Assembly (NCBI GenBank): GCA_034440635.1 | Contig: JAOTON010000472.1 | Coordinates: 434,001-498,000, forward strand | Direction of reading: 5' to 3' | Source of the DNA: Lepas anatifera | Lineage: Eukaryota; Arthropoda; Thecostraca; Lepadidae | Length of the DNA stretch: 64,000 nt | In this document: in pieces, positions 50,249 to 61,945 of the stretch | How the letters are laid out: each line of letters starts with the position of its first letter | How positions within the stretch are numbered: position 1 is the first letter of the stretch | Notes under the pieces: model-generated | Databases searched by the model: none | Told to the model about the DNA's origin: nothing | Seen by the model: the letters and a program-made list of their open reading frames with translations, nothing else | Position numbers and translations under genes: made by a program

Positions 50249-53200
50249 GTGAGTCGACCAGATAGATCTGCCATTGGCACTCCTCTGCTCTCGCCCACCA
50301 TCTACCGCCGTCCGCTGAACCGTGTGACTCTTCCCTGCCACAGTCCACTGTTTCTCTTCTCTCCCACTGTAGCTCCATGCAACGACTGTCGACTGCTAAC
50401 ATTGTCTACTGCTAACGCCGTGACTACTCGGCTACTTCTGCCGACACCGACTCCCGCTCACTGTGACTCTCCTCCTTTGCCATTTGATGACACTGTGACT
50501 CCCCTCCCCCTGATACTGACTCTCCTCCGCCGACAGTGACTCCCCTCCGCCGACACCTCCCCTCGTCTGACTGTGACTCCCTCCGTTGTAATCCACTGAC
50601 ACTGTGACTCAAGCATTGCCGTCTGCTGACACCGCGACTCTCCTCTGCTGACACCGTGATCCCTCCACTGACACCTCCCCTCTGCTGACTGACTCCCTCC
50701 GTTGGTGTCCGCTGCCACTGTGACTCCCTCCGTTGCTGTGCGCTGCCACTGCGACTCTCGTCCAGTGTCGTCTGCTAACACTGTGGTTCCTCCACTGACA
50801 CGGCTGTCGCTGCCGCAGGCGACGCTGGTGGTGAACACGGCGTCGATGTGCGGTTTCTCGGACACCCACCTGCGCGACATGACGCGCATCCACCAAATTC
50901 TGGCGCACGGCGGCCACTTCCAGCTGCTCGCCTTTCCATGCAATCAGTTCGGGGAGCAGGAGCCGGGCGACCCCGGACAGGTCAAACAGTACGTGCTGGT
51001 CAATTTCGAGTCGGAGTTCCTGCTGATGGAGAAGGTGGATGTGATAGGCGAGGACGCACATCCCGTCTTCAAGAACATTGTTGGTGAGTGGCCGTTTGCA
51101 TGTAATCGGGAATGAGAGGTAACAGCCGCTTCGTGATTTTTTTCTTATTCACCGGTCTTGTTCACACATAGTGAGTGTGAGTAATAGCTTGCAAGCAAAT
51201 AGGCGAACGCAGTCATTCAGGCAACATATTCCGACTTTTTCTATATTTGGATGTATGTAAGTCACGAAAAATAATTGCAACTTATTCGTCCGCGCTGAAC
51301 CGGTTGTGGTAAAAGGTTTATTATCAGACTCCTGATTTTCGGCATCTCTGCAAGGGCACATCATCTTCACGGCTTGGCTCAAGAGGTAAAATCAGCCCGT
51401 CAAAGCGTACTATCTTTAATCTCAGCGTCCTGGTCAGTGCCAGAAAAATTCTGAGTTCTTTAGGGTGGAAATGAGAACCGGTGGCTGCATTGAAGAGAGA
51501 CACTTTGTTTGATAGCTGGATAGCGAAGAAGCTTGTGATTTTTGTGTCGAGATTTGAATGCTCAATGTTCTCAGAATACTGTCAATTCCCCCACTCCTTC
51601 CGGCTGTCCTGCAGTGGGCATGTACATTGTACAGGAGACGTGGTCGTGCCACTCCAGTAAACACTCAACCGCACCTAGAGACGCTGTTCCTCCCCAGTGG
51701 TCAGGGTAAAAGGCTGCGCGGCACCGATATCGGATTTGGACATAGATATCGGCCTCTTACAGCACCCTGAAAGGTCTAGTTTCGTACAGCGTGTGTCCCG
51801 AGACTTATGTTTGCGGTTGAATCAGCGTTCCCTGGGCGTATCGCTGTACCGTGTATCGGCCGGGACGTCAGGCGCCATGGTGGGGCGGACCGGTGCCGAA
51901 TTCGGCCCGAGACACGTGGTTGTGTTCGCAAACGATACGCTTTAGAACCATCTGAATGTCGTTCGGGAGGACGTTTGTCAGCAGGCTTTACAAGACTGCT
52001 ATCTCAGTTCAAATCTTATACTTAAGGTGATTTATATCCTTTAACACGCGCATTGACGGGGGGCGGGTACCCGCCCCCCTCGGGTTTTTCGGAGATAGCA
52101 GAAAAACGGCGGCGCGTAGCGCCGCCGTACTTGGTATACCTTTTCCCTCATCATTTTTACAACTTCTGTGAAAATTTTAAGGCTAGGTCATCTCAGGTCA
52201 GGTCACCATTACAGGTCAAGTGACCCGACCTCAAAAAAAGTTTAAGATAGCATAAGTCAGAGCAGGGTGAACTTATCCGATTGAAACTCATATCACATAA
52301 TGGCCCCACCGAGTTCTCTAAAATATGTTCCGGTATTTTTGATATCGATGACCTAAGGTCAGGTACGAGGCATGACCTCTCCATTGGAAATACATGGGAA
52401 AAATGGTTTTTACGGAATAACTCAGTAACGGATGGCGATAGAGCATTTATTTTAGCTGCATTGGACTCCCCTGGGCTTTGCGGTTCTAATGATATGCATT
52501 TTATATAATTTGACCCTGACCTGACCTCAGGTCAGGTCAAATCCTTGATTTGACCTAGCAAGGTCAAATTATATATCATTCGATTCGGCTTGCTAAGAGG
52601 ATTCATATAGTTTAAGTCGTTTTGCTCTATCTTTACTTGTTCAGATTTAACGGCCGAAAAACTGAATTTACATGTTATCCCTATGACGGGCATGTTTTGA
52701 CCTCTCGTGACCTTAAATGTGACCTGACAAAAAAATGGTTCAAATGTTTTCGATGGAGAAGTGGATGGGCAGCCCAACGCCCTTTACCGTTTTTCGCTAC
52801 CTACCGTGGTTCTCGAGATCTTAGGGGGGCGGGTACCCGCCCCCCGTCAATGCGAAGGTGGCTCAGACCCCCGTCAATGCGCGTGTTAAGAAGTAGTACA
52901 CTTAGGTCGCCGCATGCCGCGCCAGGTGTGTCCCGACGGAGCAGGGCTCCCCGCCGGTCTGCACGGGCACCGGTATAACTTACCGACGACGGTGGGTAGA
53001 ATCCTACCTGTCTGACCAACTTTAGACACGTTCGCTATCCGGCCTAGGCTTGTCTTGAGCGCAGGCCCTGTCTAGCTCTAGTGTTCGGAGCTTATTCGTT
53101 CCCGCGGTGCTGTCGACAGGCCAGTCGTCGACGCCACCCGACTGGAATTTCTACAAGTATCTGGTGGATCACACGGGCCGGGTGACGCACGCCTGGGGTC

Positions 53201-53337
53201 CGCGCGTCGCCGTGGGTGACATCTTCTCCCAGGTTCAGGCGGCGGTGAAGGCCGCGGAGGCGGCGGCAGCGGGGGAAGGGGAGGCAGAGGCGACGCCGGC
53301 CGAGCCGGTAGGACCCGCTGTTAAGGAGGAGCTCTGA
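50099..53337 (+). CDS. Glutathione peroxidase 7/8-like, ER-type, 3 exons
   Basis: Thiol (non-selenium) glutathione peroxidase of the GPX7/GPX8 type. Exons 50099-50248, 50819-51083 and 53120-53337, phases 0 and 1, all GT-AG, giving 210 residues. Signal peptide in residues 1-24. Peroxidatic Cys61 in NTASMCGF is encoded by TGC, not a selenocysteine TGA. FPCNQFGEQEPG holds Cys91 and Gln93; W147-N148 in PDWNFYKYL complete the C-Q-W-N tetrad. The Cys61/Cys91 pair resembles the C57/C86 pair of GPX7. The protein ends VKEEL, an ER-retrieval-like tetrapeptide, after an Ala/Glu-rich tail. Known GPX7/8 proteins oxidise protein disulphide isomerase with peroxide in the ER, so the role here is probably oxidative folding. 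An upstream in-frame ATG at 50075 exists; 50099 is preferred because the signal peptide follows it directly. Confidence 0.93.
50249..50818 (+). repeat. Degenerate GTGACTC-type repeat filling GPX intron 1
   Basis: Imperfect units around TGACTCCCCTCCGCCGACAC run through most of the intron up to the exon 2 acceptor. Confidence 0.75.
50819..51083 (+). CDS. GPX7/8-like exon 2 (active site)
   Basis: 88 codons plus one base; acceptor TGCCGCAG, donor GTTG|GTGAGT. Holds ATLVVNTASMCGFSD with the peroxidatic Cys, and LLAFPCNQFGEQEP. Confidence 0.95.
51084..52040. other. GPX intron 2, left part
   Basis: No repeat or gene recognised. Confidence 0.45.
52041..52889. mobile_element. piggyBac-like MITE, TTAA target, AGGTCA-rich
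   Basis: TTAA|CACGCGCATTGACGGG at the left and CCCGTCAATGCGCGTG|TTAA at the right are perfect inverted termini with a TTAA target duplication, the hallmark of piggyBac-type elements. Subterminal GGGGGGCGGGTACCCGCC palindromes occur on both sides. The interior contains many AGGTCA/TGACCT hexamers and no transposase. In GPX intron 2. Confidence 0.88.
53120..53337 (+). CDS. GPX7/8-like exon 3
   Basis: Acceptor GTCGACAG; 72 residues and TGA stop. Contains PPDWNFYKYLVDHTGRV with the conserved Trp-Asn, then an Ala/Glu-rich tail ending KEEL. Confidence 0.93.
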
Positions 53338-55884
53338 TAACCCGCGGCGATAGCGTTAGTGACTGTGTGGGGTGTGTTGGCACGGCCAGTTTTCTCGGTG
53401 GTAGGAAATTGAGACACATCGGTGTTCGCCGCACACTGGATTACTGTATGATTGGTGGGGGCATTCGTTGGTGAGGCTCGGTCCGGCGGTGGCTCGACCG
53501 TCTGCTGGCGGATGCCCCCCCCAACTCAGCTGTTCCTGTTCTTTGGATACGTGTTGTCTTTCCGCCTCGGCGTCCGCGCCAGCTCTCGGCGGCCGGAGGC
53601 GCGGCGCGGGGTCTGCTGTAGTTTTATGACAGCGGATATCAACTGGCGGAGTGTTCTAGTGTCGCTACTCACGATATTACGCGTACGGAAAATTTGCACG
53701 TTGCCTGCTGGCTTTTCGGATAAGCTGCGTATGTTTACTCGGTGATTGTGGGTGTTGGCTGATCGAGCTTGTCTTTTTGAATGCTTTACGAAGGGGCATT
53801 GAAGCCTATGGTTTGGGGCAGTGGCCTGCCCGGTGATCTTTATACCTTTTTATACTTAATTGAAGTGTAACTTATCGTGTTCCTAAACTTATCAGCGTTG
53901 GCAAAATACGGCACCTTGTATAGATGGTCCAGTGTCAAGCCTTCGTTTTGTTGTTGGAATCGGAAAGCAAAGGTGCAATAGGTTTTTGGGGGACAGAGAC
54001 CATCCTGCCACTGAAAACAGTGACTTCAGGGATATTGGAATATCATCGAATACTCTATATGGCACCGAACTCCACCGTTGACAGTCTGTTGTTTTCATGT
54101 GGGAAGCTTCCATAGCAGCTGGGTTGGGCCGTCACTGGTCAGCCAGATTAACAGATCATTGCACCGTGGCGCGGCGTGACGTGGCGTTCCGTGCGTCACG
54201 CCGCTCCGTGACGCGCTCCACGCGAGCGTGACGCCGGCGCTGCGGTAGTGTGACGCGCAAACTCGGGCAGCCTTGGCCACACGATCGCTGGCGGAGTATG
54301 AACGCTGGCGTCGGGTCTGAATTGTGTCATCGGAAGTAGAGGCATCTGCCTCGCCTGCTGAACGCTGGGGAATAATACAAGCTATTGCGTAAGGTGATCG
54401 GATGGTTTTATGTTGTTGCATATGAAAACTGTTGCAGACTGTTGTCGAGAAGAATGTCTGGTGTGCTAATTACGGGCGATTGGTGCCTGGATTTTCGTTA
54501 TACCCATGTCTCCCCGGAACTGAGTGTATTTTCTGGGGCCGGGACTGCAGATCCGCACACCGGGTCAAACGATAGGATCCGCAGTAGGGACGGTGCATAG
54601 AATCACGGCTTGTGCATCCATGCACCATATTATTCATCGGATACTTTTACGGGAAACGTCAGAGAAGATCGCCCAATCTTACGAAGCTAGAGCGAGTTTT
54701 GCGTACTTCACTGTTATTTCAGATCGACATTCCTGGGAAAACCCTAAAAATTCCAACCAAAATATTTTGATCCAGTGGTACTTCTGACGCGCTTTTCCCT
54801 CTACACAAAAATAGAGACTTCAATGATAAACCTAGCCCATTCACCTTGACTTCGGTGATCCATCTGCAAACCACACCAAATGCAGCCGGTAGACATTTTG
54901 CGATGTTTAAGCCGCGGTTCTGCAGCTGGAGCCGCTGAAACGGGTGGAAGACATGTGGAAGCACAGGTGGGATAGCCAACGTCCGTCAAGTTACATTCAA
55001 ATACATCGGCCGTTAGGATGCATGACCACGGGCTCGCTTCGTTTCCCGTTTCTGATTGTTATACAAAAAAGTAACTCAGATGTGCATATTAAATATCACT
55101 CGGTCTCATCTACAGCGCGTCGCTCGCTGGGACCGCGCCGTGGAGCTGTTTGTCGCTTCACCAGTCCAGCGCTCCTCTAACGGCGACGATCGACCCAAGC
55201 AGGGGGCGGAACTGCCGTCTCACTCGCTGGTGTCGTGACAACCTCTCCCGTCACGACGCTCCGGTCACGATCCTCCCCATCCCCTCACCTGCCCCGGTCC
55301 TGATTCCCAGCCCTGGGGCTGTGGTCTGTAGCAGACACCTCGTGCCGCTGACGATGTATAACGTATAGCTTAGCTCTCGTAGCTGTTCCAGGGTCCTGTA
55401 CATCGGAAGGAGGGTTCAGCTCCGCGCACCAGGGTAATATGTGCACAAATTTATGTTAGCACTGTGTTGCGCTTTACTCTTATTCTGTGGTCTTTTCTGG
55501 TCTATGAAACCCCCTGTTACGCAGCTTTGATCACTGGGTAAGTTATTTCTGTCGAGTGGTTCGACCCGCACTTGGACATCCGCACACATCCGGCTGTAGT
55601 TCAGAGCTCTGTTCTTATCTTCCTCTCAACGCACCGCTCATTGCGCCTGGTCATCATTTGTCACGTCAATATTTTAAGCCGATAGCCAACCTTTCTAAGA
55701 AGTGCACTGACCGTGGAGAATCGGTAGAATTTTTACCGGTTGCCTCGCACTGGAAGCCTCTGAACCTACTGAGAAGACCTGCTCGGACAGCGCCGTGTGC
55801 CACCAGCGCGCGGTGCTGTCCCCCACTGCCTCACAACTTTGGACGCGTCTTCATCATTGTTTCTCTGAGCTGAGCTCGTCCCGT
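53338..55884. other. Convergent intergenic region GPX / GAS2-like
   Basis: 3' flanks of both genes. 54165-54240 is rich in CGTGACG motifs. No further gene recognised. Confidence 0.5.
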
Positions 55885-56525
55885 TCAGGGTAGTGCTTCT
55901 CCCGGAGGCCTCGGCTGGAAGAACGTCGGTGCTGGGATTCGCGTTTTCCCGATGGTACCGCCCTCTTTTCTGGGCGTAACTCGCGGCGACGGTGGCGCCG
56001 CCTCTGCCGCCGCCGGCGAGGTGGGCCGATACTGGCGCAACAGCTCCTCCATGCGGCGAAGAACGGCGCAGTCGTCGTCCAGATCTGGCCCGGTCATCAG
56101 CTGTTGCAGCAGGGTGCTGCGTGCAGCCGGCTCGGGGGTGCGCCGCCGGCCGGCGGGCGACGCCGAGGTGGCGCGGCCCGGCCCGGAGAAGGTGTCAGCA
56201 GTCAGAGCTGGCCGCTGCCGGCTCCTCTGACCCCCGCTCCAGGTGTTCTGACCCCCGGCGGCGCCGCGCGGCGTCTTGCTGGAGCTGGTGCCGCGGACAG
56301 AGTGTCGGCCGGCGTCAACAGAGCGTCGCCGTGGCAGGCTCGGCTCTGGAGGGGAGAGCAGGGCAGCCGACGGCGAGCTGCCCGCCGACGACGACGCCCC
56401 GCTCTTGCTGGGCCGCAGACTCTTGAGGCCTTTGATGGCGGAGGCGATGAGCGGGTGACGTGTGCTGGCGGGTTTGCTGCCGCTTCGGGCTGGCGTAGAT
56501 CCCGTGTGTGAAGACGCCTCCGAAC
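55885..56525 (-). CDS. GAS2-like last exon with TRIP motif
   Basis: 212 residues after acceptor TTCTGCAG, then a stop at 55885. Low-complexity Ser/Ala/Pro/Arg tail with [20 protein letters not shown] and a final TRIP (EB1-type) motif. Confidence 0.8.
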
Positions 56526-59463
56526 CTGCAGAACAAACGTGAGCGGAGTCATGGACAGATGGCGAGACGGGGGGCATGTATGTGACAGTTGTCACATTCA
56601 CACAGTGAAATGATGTGTTCATTAGTTCAAACACCTGTGAAACCAGTTTTTACTTTGGCAGGCCTGTAGTTTCGTTGAGAAGAGCCATATCTCTGTCAAA
56701 TCTCTCACAATTACACTAACGGAAGATGAAAGCTCCCGTTTACTGCAGAGAGGACGGGCGCTTTTCTGCTTAATTTAACTAGCTATTCCATCCCTGAGTC
56801 AGCCAGACCTATTGTAGGCTACTTTACGTGAATTCACAATTTAGCGATGCACAATTTAAGTTTCGTGTCTCCAGGACACTTAAAATTACTCTGATATCGC
56901 AATACGTCGTATTGTGCAGAGAAAGGACTGCTGGTGTGAAAGGTATTGAACAATTTTGGTGCCAGAGCAGCTTAATATTTCTTAGGTGCCTATTAGGTGA
57001 ATTAGGAATATTGCGCCAAAACCAGAATATTGTCGCTTTTGGCGCCGATGCCGCTGGTTAAGCCAAGATGGGCGAACCCACTTTTGAATCTTGCCTTGGA
57101 GGTTTCCTTTGCGTACTTTATGTCTTCTGGAGTAGGAGCTTGTTTTAAGAAGCGACAAGTTTGAGGCCGGGAGGGGATGAGTGTTGAGGGGCCGATTACG
57201 AATGGTGTGAGGGGCTGGCCTACGGACCTCTGCTTGCGTGAGTGGTGCGACATTTTCTTGTTCAGTGTGGTTGAATGACCGACAATTGCCGGCTGTATTT
57301 TATCAGTTACCCTCACCTGATGCGCGGCCGTGTCCTGGTGAGCGGTATCCCTCATCGCTGTAGTCGGAACTGTTCTCTCCCGTGGGCTCAGTCTTACCAT
57401 CTGGTGGCGGGTGCAGGGATCTGCGCTTTCCACCGGGAGACCGAGGCGGCGCTGTTGGTGTACTGGCCTCTGTCTCCAGCCCCCTGCCAGGACACAGTAC
57501 GCTGCTTAGAGCTCATAAAAGTCTGCAACGCCACTGACATGACTCCAGCTTGACTCTCCTAGCTGAGCTGAATAACATAGGCCACAGTGTCGGGGACTAC
57601 AAATGCCATCCCAAAAAGATAAAGAGTTCGTTTGTTTGGGCAGCGTTACGGTTTTGACTCTAGACTTACACCAAAGTCGTCGCTGGTAAAGCACAGTTAG
57701 TAGGTGCACTTGGCATAGATGAGAATCACTCAGTCATCACATCAGTAGGTACGAGTGAATACATTGATCTGTGACCTCTTCAAGGTTAGTTGAGCTCGCC
57801 CAAAAGATTTGGTTTGTATCCGCCCGGAGCTGGGAAATTTAATCGTTTTCTAAACGAGTGATTCTTGATAAATTGTTCCAGAGAGAAGCCGATGGCAGTA
57901 TTTTACGGAGCGTGAGGTCAAAGATGAATAAATTCCGCAGCCAAAGGGAATACAGTTTCCCACACTTCGCCTCAACTTCGAGTGATAACCATAAGGTTTA
58001 CTTGGCGTTTAAGTTTGTGAAGCTGCTATTCTGTCAGTTATCAACTTTTGATGTTTGAATGTTGGTACAGATTTACTCTTGTTTAAGGGACACTACTAGA
58101 AATACATGAAAGGCTCCTGAAATTTGAATTCCCCATTATTTACTAACGTGCAATTAATCTCGTCACTGAAATCATTACAACCCTCAAGCCCCGAATGGGG
58201 TGGATATCTGCATTAACGACGACTTCCGCTCCTCGAACAAAGCTTTGCCAGACCGCTCGCGCGCGTGAAGAGGTACCTGACGTGCAGGAATGGTCGTTTT
58301 CGCCTTCCATCAGACTATGCCGTGATTTCCAGCAACGACGGAAATTATAGTCGTGTGACCCTCGAATATGTTATCCAGCAAATTCCGGAGCTGTACTTTG
58401 TGGGAGCTCTAGACTACACAACCACGTGGTGCCGCCCACTGTGTCTCACGGGAGTTAGGTAGGAAACCCTGTTAAATCCAGCGAAACCTCCCCATGGGGA
58501 ATCCTGGTTTCAGACAAGAAGTACGGTACCGACGATATACGAGTACTGACGATATAAGGCACTTGCATTACATGGCCCATCACTCACCGTTCGTATTTGA
58601 CTCCAGATAGCTTGCGATCGCCCTCGTGGGGACCGGTCTTCATAAACAGCTTGGCCGACTTGGAGGAGCGATGCGCTGCAAAGAGGTGAACCTAGGTTTG
58701 ACATATGACCAGAAGCTCTGTTGTACGGAACGCGATATAGCCTTAGGTGCCGAGGCGCCATAAAACACCAACAGACGAAATGGCGGATGAGAGGGTCCTC
58801 CTTCTAGAAGTAGGCGTTACAGCTCAGCTATTATTGGAAAATGTAACCTGGCGCTTTCATGCGATTGGAAGTACGATATCGACCTGTTAAACATGCAAAA
58901 AAACTTTGGTCCATATTTCGCCTGTTCAAAAACTAGACTTATGCGGACAAAATAACCCTTCCTCAGGTATACTGTTTTCATTGCACCAAAACCTTATCTC
59001 CTACGGCCGAATGACGGCGACTGCGCACCGTCAGCGCGTGGACACGACAGGGGCCTGTGGGGATGGCGCGGACGAATTTTGCCATGAAAATTGGCTTATT
59101 TCTCCACAGATGGTGATTTGTGAAACAGACGGAGGAAACCAAGTCGTTTTCTGTATGCTCTGCACAACTGCCATCTCTGTTCAAACCTGTTTTGACTCGC
59201 TGCCTTTTAAAAGGATTTTGTCCTTAGATAGAAGTCGGATATTTCCCAGAAAAAGACACGCTTAAACCTGATGCTAAGGGTTATTTGTCAAACGTCTCTG
59301 CAGTGGAAGAAGCTGTGATCGTCGTGGCCTGGGCCTCGGCGGAGCTGGAGACGAGGGAGTGGTACGCACCTGCCTTGCAGCGACATGGGTCGTGTTTGTC
59401 CAGGTAGTTCTGCAACGTATCCCAGCCGCCACCCACGCGCACCATCACGTGGTTCCGCAGAAT
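55885..59463 (-). CDS. GAS2-like protein (GAR domain and C-terminal tail), 3' part
   Basis: Four 3' exons of a GAS2/GAS2L (Drosophila pickled eggs) family actin-microtubule linker: 59370-59463, 58588-58675, 57317-57483 and 55885-56525. Phases (1, 2, 1) join exactly. The first exon holds [18 protein letters not shown] and [10 protein letters not shown], the second half of the microtubule-binding GAR domain. The rest is a basic, Ser/Pro/Arg-rich tail including [27 protein letters not shown] and [20 protein letters not shown]. Near the end, [11 protein letters not shown] contains TRIP, a match to the [ST]xIP motif by which GAS2L proteins bind EB1 at microtubule plus ends. The calponin-homology domain and first half of GAR are not in the window, so the gene extends beyond 64000 or through a very long intron. 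Convergent with the GPX gene. Family membership is secure from the GAR sequence. Confidence 0.88.
57317..57483 (-). CDS. GAS2-like Pro/Ser-rich exon
   Basis: 55 codons with one base at each side; acceptor CTGGCAG, donor TCAG|GTGAGG. Encodes [20 protein letters not shown] and [15 protein letters not shown], a disordered basic/acidic linker. Phases match both neighbours. Confidence 0.78.
58588..58675 (-). CDS. GAS2-like small exon
   Basis: 28 codons flanked by split codons; acceptor TTTGCAG, donor GAACG|GTGAGT. Encodes [20 protein letters not shown] and KLSGVKYE. Assigned by phase match to its neighbours and strong splice sites. Confidence 0.8.
59370..59463 (-). CDS. GAS2-like exon with GAR-domain half
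   Basis: 31 codons plus one base; acceptor GTGTTGCAG, donor GCAG|GTGCGT. Encodes [20 protein letters not shown] and DPCRC. Its first 35 or so bases and acceptor are re-duplicated within the adjoining minisatellite at about 59777-59806. Confidence 0.9.
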
Positions 59464-59937
59464 CTGCAACACGCCCACGCCCAGGTCACACAGAGTCCAG
59501 AGGTGTCCCAGCCACCACCCACGCGCACCATCACACCCACGCCCACGTCACACAGAGCCCAGAGGTGTCCCAGCCACCGCCACGCGCACCATCACACCCA
59601 CGCCCACGTCACACAGAGCCCAGAGGTGACCCAGCCACCACCCACGCGCACCATAACACCCACGCCCACGTCACACAGAGCCCAGAGGTGTCCCAGCCAC
59701 CGCCCACGCGCACCATCACACCCACGCCCACGTCACACAGAGCCCAGAGGTGACCCAGCCACCACCCACGCGCACCATCACGTGGTTCCGCAGAATCTGC
59801 AACACGCCCACGCCCAGGTCACACAGAGCCCAGAGGTGACCCAGCCACCGCCCACGCGCACCATCACACCCACGCCCACGTCACACAGAGCCCAGAGGTG
59901 ACCCAGCCACCGTCCACGCGCACTATCACGTGGGCAA
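59430..59937. repeat. About 61-bp minisatellite spanning a GAS2-like acceptor, about 8 units
   Basis: Units around CCACGCGCACCATCAC, ACCCACGCCCACGTCACAC and AGAGCCCAGAGGTG. The first unit is the exon start itself; a complete second exon-start-plus-acceptor copy is at 59777-59815. Confidence 0.92.
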
Positions 59938-60760
59938 GACCACCGGATCAGATCCGACCAGTCACAGCCTAGTGTATCTTCAGCAGTATCTGGTCTGATG
60001 ACTAGATACTCAGAAGCTTGCCGCCGGACAATGTATTTGTGCTGTTACAGCGGTAACGGGAAAAGTACCAAGACTTGCAGGAAATGTCCCGCTTTATCAG
60101 CTGAGTGTGACCTGCATCGCCTTGTATTAAGTGCCGCATTGTCAGAGATCTCCAACTAACCCGGGGTGGCCGGATCTATTTAACTTAGTGCGGAATTGCT
60201 TGAACCTACACTATTAACATGCTAGAGGAGGGATTCCGGAGTACTCCCCGCTCCCATCTATTTTTACAAGGTGCTCGGAAAAGCGTTGGTGGTAAACAAA
60301 CGCTACCCGACCACATTTAGGAAGGTGGTGAGGTTCTCGATCGGTGAAATAATTTTGAAAATCTGTATAAAAATATTGATTTTTACACAAAACATACAGA
60401 CTTTAGTTCTTGTAACACATTTAGAGGCTTTCAAAGAACGACATTTATTTTGATATCACCCTAATCGCGCGGTCGCACCTGTTCACCTGTAGTTTATAAC
60501 GAGCTGTGACGTTATTGGCCCCGGTCATCGAAAGTGTTGGCACCTGGCGGATTTTTTAAAAGCGCCAGTAGAGGGACTGACGTCTGGCGTGGCTGCTTCA
60601 TATTCGGCGCATTGTTGAACGCGGTATAGATTTTGAACGTTTATTTTCAGTCGTGGTGAACTCGTTGCTCTGAAAAAGTGAAGTTCATGTTGGGTGGACG
60701 TGAATATTGAAGACTGGCGTTATTTTCTTGTTTGTTATAATCTTGGGAAATTCAAAGAAA

Positions 60761-60986
60761 ATGAAAGTCAGACGGATAACCATTGCATCCAATCAGGACT
60801 GCTGCGTTCCTCAGTGTGTATCCTTCCGAAGAAAGTGTCCAAGTCTCAGCTTTCACAAGTTTCCTCATGATAAGGTGCTGTCCAAGCAGTGGAAGTCGAA
60901 TCTGATAATTGGGAAGAAGATGGGCTCAAATGCTGCTGTCTGTTGCAGACATTTTCAGCCATCTGACTTCCATTCACATCCACCTG
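60761..60986 (+). CDS. THAP-domain exon, partial gene
   Basis: N-terminal exon of a THAP (C2CH zinc finger) protein. Residues: C14-C15/C19 (first pair), FHKFP motif, W44, and C61-x2-H64-F65. These are the invariant features of the DNA-binding THAP domain, at the usual position right after the start Met. Donor CCACCTG|GTAAGC follows residue 75. An in-frame upstream ATG at 60707 would add 18 hydrophobic residues, which is unlikely for a nuclear factor. No later exon is recognisable in the window. It may be a host gene or a P-element/THAP transposase derivative; the DNA just downstream is dispersed repeat. Confidence 0.75.
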
Positions 60987-61009
60987 GTAAGCAGCTGTGA
61001 GGCCAGTGT

Positions 61010-61945
61010 GAAAGTATGGCATTTTCGACAGATCTCGTCCGTGGAGTTCCCTTGGAGACAGGACCGAGTGGTGCGAACTTTATCAACCTGGTGCGAATTT
61101 TCGAGGTTAGTGGCACTTAAACTAAACAAATAATGGCTGAATGGCCATTAAGACACAGGAGGTGCCTTATAAAAAGTCCTTAACTGACTAATGATTGAGG
61201 TAGCATTGCATTGTAGGGGTAGAAATGGGTGCATTTTTCCCTGGTATGTGGATTTTGGTGCGAATTTTGGAGCCTGGTGGTGCGAGAACTTTAGATGGCT
61301 GGTGCGACTTGTCTGGCCTGCTGCCTACTTGCAGACTGGCTGTGAGGCAATCTCAGTTCCGCTTATGCCTCCTTCCACTCCCTTGAGCCTGCTTCTAGCA
61401 GGAGTAAGCCTTAATCCTTGGGCCGTCTTAGGCGGATCCAGGATTGCCGATCAGGGGCACCTTCCCGGGGGCGGCGCACCATTCTTAACCGGGAAACCCT
61501 ATCGGTGGAGCCGACTTTCGTATCCTGGGAGGGGATGGTGGTGGGAAGGGAAATTTCGGGCGTGGCATTTCGGGGCGCCGAGGGTCGATGGTGGTGGGCA
61601 CATACCCCTTTGCCCCTGGATCTGCCTATGGGGCATGTGCCCACTTTGCCGTCCCCCTGGATCCGCCTGTGGCTGCATTCTTTTAGCCCGGAAAACTGAC
61701 ATCTTGAAATAATTCGGTAGATATACGCTTTATTTGTTTTAAGCCGTCTGAAATTCCAGTTTGAATGTACGATGGAAAATGCGTTTCCAAACACAAGCGT
61801 CGCCACCGGCAAGAAGTGGGGGGCAGCAAACTTCAACCTGATGCTGACTACGAGCTTTGCTCCTTGGGACCAAAAACTTTTCGAATTTGCATTCTTCTCT
61901 GCCTTCCGCAGTGGCTGTTTATAAGCTGCTGCCACATACCAAACA
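61010..61945 (+). repeat. Dispersed repeat family R, copy 3, split by a MITE
   Basis: First half 61010-61345 matches 41325-41660; second half 61765-61925 (GCGTCGCCACCGGCAAGAAG, AACTTCAACCTGATGCTGAC) matches 44830-44965 inverted. Confidence 0.8.
61433..61672. mobile_element. MITE with GGCGGATCCAGG termini
   Basis: Perfect 12-bp inverted ends GGCGGATCCAGG / CCTGGATCCGCC, internal GGGG-rich inverted blocks, inserted between the halves of family R. Related ends occur at 5576. Confidence 0.8.
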
